The notes: generated from the letters alone by a model not told the origin. Positions 1 to 5,306 are shown, counted from the first letter of the stretch. The stretch is 6,444 nucleotides of DNA from Promethearchaeota archaeon (GCA_030615145.1 JAUWZT010000200.1:1-6444); one strand, 5' to 3'. Numbers and translations: made by a program.

Positions 1-487
1 TTACACTTTTTAACCTTTGTAGCGCTTCTTTTAACTTTTTGACGCGATTATATGGTCCTGAAACAGCAATAATTTCTAGACATTTTTCAAACTCTAAATG
101 AATGTGCATTGTTGAAATAATGATGTCATAAAAATGGTGTTGAATGTCATTTTTTAGAATTTCATCTGTTTGCTGAACTGAAGCATAAACGGGTCTAGAA
201 TCATATTTGTGGTCGTGATAGTCGTGATCGTGATTAACTCCGTGCGAATGCTCGTGGGAGTCTTCTTTTTCGGATTTTCCAATAAAATGTTCGTGCAACA
301 TAATAATAGGAATGCATCCTACAACGTTCACAGAAGCAACAGGAATACTTTCTTCACTAACCATTAAAAAATGCATAGCTTTTCTTATACTATCTGATCT
401 TGAGATACCTATTTTGTTTCTAAATGCCTCGAATTTATCGTACAAATCTTTTGGAAGAGACACTGTAAAGCGTTTGTATTCCTCCAT
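1..487 (-). CDS. nikR: Nickel-responsive transcriptional regulator NikR (CopG/RHH family), 3' end beyond window
   Basis: NikR is a homotetrameric repressor that binds operator DNA when nickel is present, usually shutting off nickel uptake. I translated 162 codons from ATG at 485-487; the frame is still open at the left edge. Residues 4-44 form the ribbon-helix-helix DNA-binding domain (a basic beta strand with R6 and S10, then a helix with R30, S31 and R35). The C-terminal ACT-like metal domain carries the high-affinity nickel set H117, H128, H130 and C136, with the same spacing as H76, H87, H89 and C95 of E. coli NikR, followed by CLEIIAVSG. Between H65 and the H117 motif there are about 38 more residues than I expect from short archaeal NikRs, including a His/Asp-rich loop (His 78, 80, 82, 86, 88, 91, 93). 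No Shine-Dalgarno is visible upstream. The gene starts 38 nt after the stop of the phosphatase-like gene on the same strand, so the two probably share a transcript. Only a short tail should be missing. Confidence 0.93.
   Translation of the reverse strand, partial: MEEYKRFTVSLPKDLYDKFEAFRNKIGISRSDSIRKAMHFLMVSEESIPVASVNVVGCIPIIMLHEHFIGKSEKEDSHEHSHGVNHDHDYHDHKYDSRPVYASVQQTDEILKNDIQHHFYDIIISTMHIHLEFEKCLEIIAVSGPYNRVKKLKEALQRLKSV
209..295 (-). other. Histidine-rich segment of NikR (residues 65-93)
   Basis: This segment encodes nine histidines in 29 residues (65, 67, 78, 80, 82, 86, 88, 91, 93), interspersed with Asp and Glu. It lies before, and separate from, the conserved H117/H128/H130/C136 nickel site. 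His-rich loops of this type occur in nickel-handling proteins such as HypB and SlyD, where they store or buffer Ni(II) or Zn(II). A similar role here is inferred. Confidence 0.8.
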
Positions 488-525
488 CTTAAATATCTTT
501 AATTTTTTTTTTTAATAGTAATGAA

Positions 526-1260
526 TTATTTTTTTATTAAAATAGCTATTGGAACGCTTGCTTCTCGCCATTGGGCAATTTTACCCGAGTATTCTAAATT
601 TAGTTTCACTCTACCATGATCTCCTAGTATTATCATCAAGGAATTATTTCTAAGCTGTTTGTAATTACCTAAAATCCACTTATCAGTACGCAAAATCAGT
701 TTATCAATTAAATCTTCAGGAGTTCTTTGTTTAAGCGCTTGTTGTTGTTTATGAAGATTTTCAAAATCCAAAAAATGCATCCAAGAAAGCTCAAAATTAT
801 TAATTATTTTTGCAGATTCCACCCATGTACTCATGTCAGTTTCTTTTGGGACTGAATGAGTCCCACCATCGTACCTTTCTATATCTTTTTTTCTTCCGAC
901 AAAACAAGTCTTTTTTCCATGCTCATTTAGATATCTTAACAAATGAAAACCGTTGGGTTCAGGATCAAAACCACCGTACATTATTTGATGTAAAACACCT
1001 AAAGTGTAAGGATTTTTAGTAGATAGAAGTAACATCGCTTGAGAATTAGTAATCATAAATTGTGGTTTGTGATATGTGAGTTCGAATAAGCCAAAATTAT
1101 CAATGATGTTTATACTGATCCTTTCAACACCTTGATAGAGATCGATAACAGATTGGACGGGTTCTGGAATAGTACCGAGCGGAGGAGCAATTCCTAATAA
1201 TTTTAGGAGTGTTGCTGGTAACTGATTTAAGTAACACTTGATAGTTTGTAGTTCACTCAT
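526..1260 (-). CDS. Divergent alkaline-phosphatase-superfamily (phosphodiesterase/phosphomutase-like) protein
   Basis: The 244-residue protein is probably cytoplasmic: no signal peptide or membrane helix is seen. Superfamily signs, in order: a beta strand ending in a candidate metal Asp (IDNFG, D54); NPYT with T86 as a possible nucleophile, followed by an MYGGFDPEPNG segment (94-104) like the family's T-G-x-x-P-x-x-H-G turn; a strand-helix segment LNEHGKKTCFVGR (111-123); a possible metal pair D165/H170 in FLDFENLH; and the best motif, IILGDHGR (210-217), with D214 and H215. The final metal His normally found near the C-terminus is not apparent, and the His of the H-G turn is Asn103. It is shorter than most family members. 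It could be a hydrolase with altered metal use or a binding-only relative; the substrate is unknown. Its start faces larC across 161 bp, and nikR follows 38 nt downstream, so the likely operon is this gene then nikR. The ATG at 1258-1260 has no Shine-Dalgarno but has a TATA-like box about 31 nt upstream. Confidence 0.6.
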   Translation of the reverse strand: MSELQTIKCYLNQLPATLLKLLGIAPPLGTIPEPVQSVIDLYQGVERISINIIDNFGLFELTYHKPQFMITNSQAMLLLSTKNPYTLGVLHQIMYGGFDPEPNGFHLLRYLNEHGKKTCFVGRKKDIERYDGGTHSVPKETDMSTWVESAKIINNFELSWMHFLDFENLHKQQQALKQRTPEDLIDKLILRTDKWILGNYKQLRNNSLMIILGDHGRVKLNLEYSGKIAQWREASVPIAILIKK

Positions 1261-1285
1261 AATTAAATAATAAAAATTTATTCTT

Positions 1286-1297
1286 AAATTTATAATT
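1286..1297 (-). promoter_or_regulatory. Probable TATA box for the phosphatase-like gene and nikR
   Basis: The minus-strand sequence AATTATAAATTT is centred about 31 nt upstream of the ATG at 1260. This is the spacing expected when archaeal transcription starts at or just before the start codon, and it agrees with the absence of a Shine-Dalgarno. The whole region is AT-rich, so the call is tentative. Confidence 0.45.
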
Positions 1298-1381
1298 ATT
1301 AAATTGAAATTGATTACAATTTATTATAAAATAATGACGGTTTATTATTTTTAGTATAGTAAATATTTTTAAAATATTAGA

Positions 1382-1389
1382 TTTAAATT
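1382..1389 (+). promoter_or_regulatory. larC: Possible TATA element for larC
   Basis: TTTAAATT lies about 36 nt upstream of the larC ATG. Transcription would then begin near base 1413, giving a leader of about 10 nt. A second AT-rich dyad, AATATTTT-T-AAAATATT at 1362-1378, lies immediately upstream and could instead be the TATA/BRE region. Neither is certain in this AT-rich stretch. Confidence 0.35.
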
Positions 1390-1393
1390 TACC

Positions 1394-1407
1394 TACTTTT
1401 AAAAGTA
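1394..1407 (+). promoter_or_regulatory. Perfect 14-bp palindrome TACTTTTAAAAGTA, candidate operator before larC
   Basis: The 14 bases read identically on both strands and end 14 nt before the larC ATG, between the possible TATA element and the start codon. A repressor bound here would block transcription initiation. NikR, encoded by the divergent operon, is the obvious candidate by context, but the E. coli NikR operator (two 6-bp half sites separated by 16 bp) is differently built, so the assignment is inference. Confidence 0.45.
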
Positions 1408-1421
1408 AGAGAACCCATGAA

Positions 1422-2717
1422 ATGAAATCTTTATATATTGATACAGCTAATTCAGGAATCTCGGGAGATATGTTCTTGGCATCCCTTTTAAGCTTAATAT
1501 CCGATTCAAACGAAATTATAGCTGACTTAAAAGAATTAAAGCACTTTTTAAAAGGAATTTCCCATATCGAACTTGAATTAACAAAAGTTAAAAGAATGGG
1601 AGTCGATGTTAACCAACTTAAATTAGCTATCAAAGAATCTAAAAAACATAGAACTTCTAATGCACTTTACAACGCACTGGAACGATTTCTACTTGAAAAA
1701 AATTTCTCTGAGCCAGCAAAAATATACGCTAAAAAAGTATTAAACACATTATTCGAAGCAGAAGCAGAAGTTCACGGAGATCTAGTTAAAAATATTCATC
1801 TACACGAATTAAGCTCTGTAGATACTTTAATTGATATTTTAGGAGTAACTAAAGCATTAGATAAATTAGGGGGTTTTAACGAAAGTTTTGAATATTATTA
1901 TAGTAAGGTTCCGCTTGGAGGGGGTAGTATTAAAACTGCGCACGGAATTTTGCCTGTACCAGCTCCAGCAACAGCTAAAATTTTAGAACTCTCCGAACTA
2001 GTAGTATTCGGAGGCCCTATCGAAAATGAACTCGTAACTCCTACTGGTGCTGCGCTTTTGGTTAATTTAAATCCAAAATTGGCTCAATTTACGAACCAGA
2101 TGAAAATATTAAGAGTAACATATAGTACTGGGCAAAAAAAGTTTAAAAACTTCTCAAATGTTCTTCGGTTAATATATGGCGAGAGCGAAGAGACAATTAA
2201 CACCCCAAATATGCACCCATTACAAAAATATGTTGAAGATGTAACTGTTTTAGAAACGGATGTTGATGATGTATCAGGGGAGATGTTAGGAAACTTCATC
2301 AATACAATGGAAAATGAAAAAGTACTTGATATTCAAGTTTTACCAAGTATAACTAAAAAAAATAGACCTAGTCACGTTATTAAAATATTATGTCATCCTC
2401 AAAACAGTTTTGAGATAATGCTTAAAACAATTAACGAGTTAAGCACATTAGGCATAAGATTTTATACAGTTAAGCGAGTATGCGTTGATCGTAAATTTGA
2501 AAAGAGTAAAATTGAGATAAATAGTAAAACTTACGAGCTAAATTTTAAAATATCTTACGTTAAAATGAATGATGAAATCAAAGTAATTAATGTAAAACCT
2601 GAATTTGATGATCTTAAGAGAATTAGTAAAGAAAGTGCTTTATCTATCAAAGAAATATTATTTTATTGTCAATCTGAGATAAAAAAGCATTTTGAAAGCA
2701 GTAAAAAATCGAAATAA
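1422..2717 (+). CDS. larC: LarC, nickel insertion protein of NPN cofactor synthesis (nickel-pincer cofactor chelatase)
   Basis: LarC is the CTP-dependent cyclometallase that inserts Ni into pyridinium-3,5-bisthiocarboxylic acid mononucleotide, the last step in making the nickel-pincer cofactor of LarA-type racemases (EC 4.99.1.12). The 431-residue protein carries the full family signature in order: GISGDMFLA (12-20), HLHELSSVDTLIDILG (126-141), HGILPVPAPATA (174-185), ELVTPTGAAL (203-212), ETDVDDVSGEM (278-288) opening the C-terminal domain, and KKNRP (312-316) followed by Cys324. Length matches full-length LarC. In Lactiplantibacillus plantarum the protein is split into larC1/larC2 and joined by frameshifting; here both halves are one continuous frame. 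ATG 1422 is chosen because the family N-terminus begins at once (MKSLYIDTANSGISGDM); no Shine-Dalgarno is evident. An out-of-frame ATG at 1417 opens a two-codon frame overlapping this start. larB is in the same window but on the opposite strand. Confidence 0.96.
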   Translation: MKSLYIDTANSGISGDMFLASLLSLISDSNEIIADLKELKHFLKGISHIELELTKVKRMGVDVNQLKLAIKESKKHRTSNALYNALERFLLEKNFSEPAKIYAKKVLNTLFEAEAEVHGDLVKNIHLHELSSVDTLIDILGVTKALDKLGGFNESFEYYYSKVPLGGGSIKTAHGILPVPAPATAKILELSELVVFGGPIENELVTPTGAALLVNLNPKLAQFTNQMKILRVTYSTGQKKFKNFSNVLRLIYGESEETINTPNMHPLQKYVEDVTVLETDVDDVSGEMLGNFINTMENEKVLDIQVLPSITKKNRPSHVIKILCHPQNSFEIMLKTINELSTLGIRFYTVKRVCVDRKFEKSKIEINSKTYELNFKISYVKMNDEIKVINVKPEFDDLKRISKESALSIKEILFYCQSEIKKHFESSKKSK

Positions 2718-2734
2718 TTAGTAATTAGTAAAAA

Positions 2735-2785
2735 CAAAATAATAAAGAAAAAAAAATAATTTTTTATTTAAATGGCTATACCATT
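2735..2785. terminator. Convergent T-rich terminator region between larC and the TPR gene
   Basis: larC (plus) and the TPR gene (minus) end here facing each other. On the plus strand, A6-TAA-T6 (2751-2765) leads into a T-rich tract, then a small hairpin AATGG-CTATA-CCATT (2771-2785) is followed by T-rich sequence. On the minus strand the complement of 2735-2758 gives a long T-rich run. Archaeal termination mainly needs T-runs, so both transcripts could end in this region. Confidence 0.5.
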
Positions 2786-2791
2786 CTTATT

Positions 2792-3325
2792 TTAATATTT
2801 ATCTACTTGATATTTGTTTAAGAAATACTCGTCGTCAACCATTTGCTTAGAAAAGTCTTCTAAGCGTTCAAGTTCAATTCTTACAGCCCCTTCTTTCTCT
2901 AGTTCCCCTAATTCATGGAATATCTCAGCAGCTTCATTAAAAGATTTTATAACTTCTTCGTAGTTTCCAGAAACTTCAAGATCCTCAGCCAAAAATACTA
3001 AACTTTCGGCTACATCTAACTTCTTTCCTAACTTCTTTTGAATTTTTAATGCTTGATACGAATATTTTAAACCTTTTACATGATCTCTAAACTTAGTATG
3101 TGTTCTTCCTAAAGTCCTTAATACCATAGCTTCTTCGTTTTGCAGATTATTATCCTGGCAATATTGTAAAAGATCATTCAAAAATTGAATTAATTCTTTC
3201 TTTCTATTGCCCTTCGCACTGTCGTATTGCTCAATGGCTTCATTGAAACTCATTAAAGTATTAATGATATCACCACTTTCAAAAAATTCTTTAGACTTCT
3301 GAAAATTATCGGTTGTTGCGACCAT
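2792..3325 (-). CDS. TPR-repeat protein, soluble, function unknown
   Basis: The 177-residue, charged, all-helical protein has no signal peptide or membrane segment. It contains at least three tetratricopeptide-like helical hairpins: residues 7-38 (FQKSKEFFESGD...SFNEAIEQY), 65-99 (EAMVLRTLGRTHTKFRD...YSYQALKIQKKLG) and 105-140 (VAESLVFLAEDLEVSGNYEEVIKSFNEAAEIFHELG). The last has the typical small/aromatic pattern (A, G, Y, A) of a TPR. TPR arrays bind other proteins; the partner cannot be read from the sequence. It lies on the same strand as the membrane protein and larB, but a 374-bp gap with a T-run terminator precedes it, so it is probably transcribed alone. ATG 3325 has no Shine-Dalgarno; an AT-rich box 21-35 nt upstream fits leaderless expression. 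TPR proteins are common in archaea, so adjacency to lar genes is weak evidence of a link. Confidence 0.8.
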   Translation of the reverse strand: MVATTDNFQKSKEFFESGDIINTLMSFNEAIEQYDSAKGNRKKELIQFLNDLLQYCQDNNLQNEEAMVLRTLGRTHTKFRDHVKGLKYSYQALKIQKKLGKKLDVAESLVFLAEDLEVSGNYEEVIKSFNEAAEIFHELGELEKEGAVRIELERLEDFSKQMVDDEYFLNKYQVDKY

Positions 3326-3345
3326 TTAAAGTCTCAACTACATTG

Positions 3346-3360
3346 TAATTTAATTTATTT
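3346..3360 (-). promoter_or_regulatory. Possible TATA box for the TPR gene
   Basis: The minus-strand sequence AAATAAATTAAATTA is centred about 27 nt upstream of the ATG at 3325, the right spacing for a leaderless archaeal transcript. It is degenerate and lies in AT-rich DNA. Confidence 0.35.
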
Positions 3361-3666
3361 TATTTTTTATTAGATTTTTAAGAATTAGTAATTTCAATAT
3401 TAATTATATTGCACTATCTATATATATCTTTAGGTTCGAAGAAAAAGATGTAAGAATATTAAAAAACCAATAGAGCTTTAGTAATCTCAATTTGGATAAC
3501 ATTTGATTTTGGTAATTGATTTGGGTAAAAAAATTATTTAATGATATTCGATACACTCGTTAAAAAATTGTTCAAATGGATGTCTATACAAATAATTTAG
3601 AATAGTCAATAATAGATTTAGTAAGCGCGTTTGAATTAATTATCAAAACATCTACAATTTTCTATT

Positions 3667-3687
3667 AAAAAATAATAAAAAAAAATA
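3667..3687 (-). terminator. T-run terminator after the membrane-protein gene
   Basis: On the minus strand, 13 nt beyond the stop codon, the transcript runs into two T-tracts of nine and six or more bases separated by ATTA. No stem-loop is needed for archaeal intrinsic termination, and none is obvious here. Confidence 0.55.
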
Positions 3688-3699
3688 CAATGTAGTAAT

Positions 3700-4362
3700 T
3701 TAAAATATTCCTAATGGTCCGAGTAATGGTCCGAAAATGCATAAAAGTATTATGCCAACTCCATAAATAATCCCAACTACTTTAATCTTATCCTTTAATT
3801 CTGGAAGGTCGTATACGTAAAAAGCGCCAACGAAGAAATGGAAATATCCAATTAAGAAAATTAATACGGGATTATACCAATTCCACCAGACATATTCCCA
3901 AATTAAGTAATTTCCCCAATTTAGAAAGATCTCAACAACTACACAAAATAATGAAAATCCAATAGCCATAGCCCATCGATTAGGAAGTCCTAGGATCTTC
4001 TTATTTTTATCATCAGGTAAAAATTTAGCAAAGGTTATACCTGCTATAGAAAACATAAAAGCGATCTCTAAGTTCCAACCTATTAAAATAATATAGGCAC
4101 TGGCGCTTGGCGTAGTCCAAAATGCGGAGTAATTACTGAACGCAAAAACTAATGCGTTCCAAATCTCGTTAATTAGATCTAAGCCTAATACCGTCAAGCC
4201 AGCAAATACTGTATTCCAGTTTTTCGTTTCTCTCGCTTGTTTAATTTCAACGCCATAAATATATAGAACTATCGCTAAAATTGGGATTATATACCATCCA
4301 GTTTCGGGATTTAACAGTCTTAATTTTGACAAAGCTTCAAGAGAAGCGTCTGTAGGTGTCAT
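3700..4362 (-). CDS. Polytopic membrane protein of unknown family
   Basis: I do not recognise the family. From ATG 4360-4362 the protein has 220 residues and about six hydrophobic segments, at roughly 23-39, 50-75, 88-113, 130-149, 165-184 and 193-218. Polar residues sit inside or beside them in repeated contexts: NEIWNALVF, GWNLEIAFMF, VEIFLNWGNYLIWEYVWWNW and GYFHFFVGA. Such membrane-embedded Glu/Asn/Trp residues suggest a transporter or membrane-bound enzyme rather than a simple anchor, but no substrate can be named. The frame stays open upstream to a TTG at 4416 (18 more hydrophilic residues). I prefer the ATG because the best TATA-like element (4431-4442) would place the transcript start downstream of that TTG. 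The gene follows larB on the same strand after a gap of roughly 120 nt, so co-expression with larB is possible. It lacks the His-rich N-terminus of CbiM/LarM nickel transport subunits. Confidence 0.75.
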   Translation of the reverse strand: MTPTDASLEALSKLRLLNPETGWYIIPILAIVLYIYGVEIKQARETKNWNTVFAGLTVLGLDLINEIWNALVFAFSNYSAFWTTPSASAYIILIGWNLEIAFMFSIAGITFAKFLPDDKNKKILGLPNRWAMAIGFSLFCVVVEIFLNWGNYLIWEYVWWNWYNPVLIFLIGYFHFFVGAFYVYDLPELKDKIKVVGIIYGVGIILLCIFGPLLGPLGIF

Positions 4363-4430
4363 CTTAGTATACTCTTTAGTATTAGACTTGTTTACATTTT
4401 TATTGTAGTCATGCAAAATCTTTATTTTTG

Positions 4431-4442
4431 ATATATATATAC
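4431..4442 (-). promoter_or_regulatory. TATA-like element in front of the membrane-protein gene
   Basis: The minus-strand sequence GTATATATATAT lies downstream of the larB stop and about 70 nt upstream of the ATG at 4362. Transcription would begin near 4408-4410, leaving a leader of about 46 nt. The larB-distal gene may therefore have its own promoter as well as possible read-through, since no T-run follows larB. Confidence 0.45.
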
Positions 4443-4483
4443 TTTTTTCGTTAGGAACTGATTTTCCTTAATTTTTTAATGAA

Positions 4484-5263
4484 TTATTTAGCGATTTTAT
4501 TAGCTATTAAAGCAGCAGAAGCTCCTGCTCCAAACCCATTGTCAATGTTGACTACTAATAAGCCTGGTGAGCACGATTGAAGCATCGTTGTTAAAGCACC
4601 AATACCTTTTTCTCCTAAACCGTATCCACTAGATATGGGAACTCCTATTACAGGAATGTCGACGAGCGCTGCAACAATTCCAGGCAAGGTTCCTTCCATC
4701 CCTGCGCATACAATTACTACGTGGATATCTTCTTTAATCATTTCACTGAGAGGTTTAAAAAGACGATGAATGCCAGCAATTCCTAAATCGTAGCTAGTAA
4801 AGATTTCACATCCCATTGATTCTGCAATTACTTTAGCTTCCTCAGCAATAGGGATATCTGAACTTCCGGCTGAAATTATGCCAATTCTTCCACCTTTCTT
4901 TTTAAATTTGAAATCTTTTTCTTTTACTATTAGAATTTTAGCCAATTCGTTAACAACCAATGATAATTCTTCTTTAACACCAAATTCTTTAGAAATTAAA
5001 GCCTTTTGTTCTTCTTTATACCTTGATACAATAGCAAATTTATTTTTCTTTAAGAATGTATAAATTATTTCTACAATCATTCGAGGTGTTTTGTTTTCCG
5101 CATAAATAACCTCAACAACGCCAGTGCGTAACTTTCTGAAGACATCTAATTTAGCCAAATCTCCAACTTCTTCGATAGTATTAGCCTTCAACATTTTTTC
5201 TGCCTCTTCAATAGAACACTTCTTATCAAGCAGTTTATTTAAAATTTCTCTAATCTCATCCAC
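4484..5263 (-). CDS. larB: LarB, pyridinium-3,5-biscarboxylic acid mononucleotide synthase (PurE/AIRC-like)
   Basis: LarB catalyses the first step of nickel-pincer cofactor synthesis: it carboxylates the pyridine ring of nicotinic acid adenine dinucleotide and releases AMP. Numbered from an upstream in-frame TTG (5269; 261 residues), the N-terminal domain has the family signature LDVFRKLRTGVVEVIYAENKT (41-61). The PurE-like domain (from about 128) has SAGSSDIPIAEEA (133-145), GIAGIHRL (163-170), CAGMEGTLPG (188-197), GVPISSGYG (209-217) and SCSPGLLVVNIDNGFGAG (232-249). C233 matches the position of the catalytic cysteine that forms the covalent substrate adduct in L. plantarum LarB. Length is typical. 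I prefer the GTG start at 5263 (259 residues) because GGTGAT, complementary to the 16S rRNA tail, lies 5 nt upstream of it but directly abuts the TTG. It diverges from pgk; the unknown membrane protein follows downstream. Confidence 0.96.
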   Translation of the reverse strand: MDEIREILNKLLDKKCSIEEAEKMLKANTIEEVGDLAKLDVFRKLRTGVVEVIYAENKTPRMIVEIIYTFLKKNKFAIVSRYKEEQKALISKEFGVKEELSLVVNELAKILIVKEKDFKFKKKGGRIGIISAGSSDIPIAEEAKVIAESMGCEIFTSYDLGIAGIHRLFKPLSEMIKEDIHVVIVCAGMEGTLPGIVAALVDIPVIGVPISSGYGLGEKGIGALTTMLQSCSPGLLVVNIDNGFGAGASAALIANKIAK

Positions 5264-5268
5264 ACTCA

Positions 5269-5274
5269 ATCACC
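5269..5274 (-). promoter_or_regulatory. larB: Shine-Dalgarno GGTGAT for larB
   Basis: GGTGAT on the minus strand is exactly complementary to ATCACC of the 16S rRNA 3' end and sits 5 nt before GTG 5263. It overlaps the alternative TTG at 5269, so it favours the GTG. It is the clearest ribosome binding site in the window. Confidence 0.6.
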
Positions 5275-5306
5275 AATTTAAAATGTTTCAAACTTTCAGT
5301 TCATAA

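Larger units (their letters stand above)
3337..3696. repeat. 11-bp inverted repeat ACTACATTGTA / TACAATGTAGT bounding the gap
   Basis: ACTACATTGTA at 3337-3347 reappears inverted at 3686-3696. Inward of each arm, similar T-rich sequence ending in T-A-G-A continues for roughly 35 nt with mismatches and a short gap. The arms sit 12 nt before the TPR start and 3 nt beyond the membrane-protein stop. They could be ends of a small nonautonomous element or a coincidence in AT-rich DNA. No target-site duplication was seen. Confidence 0.35.
3326..3699. other. 374-bp noncoding gap between TPR gene and membrane-protein gene
   Basis: No credible coding frame or structured RNA was found. The gap holds a TATA-like box for the TPR gene (about 3346-3360), a T-run terminator for the membrane-protein gene (3667-3687), a 12-bp imperfect tandem repeat (3504-3528), and an 11-bp inverted repeat at its two ends. 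The only frame seen is a 32-codon minus-strand ORF at 3404-3502 without supporting signals. Confidence 0.6.

Noticed and set aside
1..3. TTA at the left edge could be the complement of a TAA stop for nikR
   Set aside because: The nikR reading frame places codons at 2-4, 5-7 and so on; TTA at 1-3 is out of frame, so the gene continues past the window.
312..515. 67-codon plus-strand ORF
   Set aside because: Lies opposite the clearly homologous nikR gene and its leader; the translation has no recognisable features.
810..1019. 69-codon plus-strand ORF
   Set aside because: Antisense to the phosphatase-like gene, with no start signals or family resemblance.
1253..1633. 126-codon minus-strand ORF
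   Set aside because: Runs antisense to the larC N-terminus and through the divergent promoter region; larC is certain, so this is a shadow frame.
2084..2302. 72-codon minus-strand ORF
   Set aside because: Antisense to conserved larC sequence, with no supporting signals.
3433..3439. GGTTCGA resembling a tRNA T-loop
   Set aside because: Flanking bases do not form a T-stem, and no acceptor, D or anticodon arms are found at tRNA distances on either strand.
3404..3502. 32-codon minus-strand ORF in the noncoding gap
   Set aside because: No ribosome site or promoter at a sensible distance and low-complexity hydrophobic composition; expected by chance in a gap of this size.
3700..4362. Membrane protein as a CbiM/LarM-type nickel transport subunit
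   Set aside because: It lacks the conserved His-containing N-terminus and the histidine pattern of that family; nickel transport would be suggested by neighbourhood only.
4878..5306. Two short plus-strand ORFs (61 and 60 codons)
   Set aside because: Both are antisense to larB, whose motifs are unambiguous.
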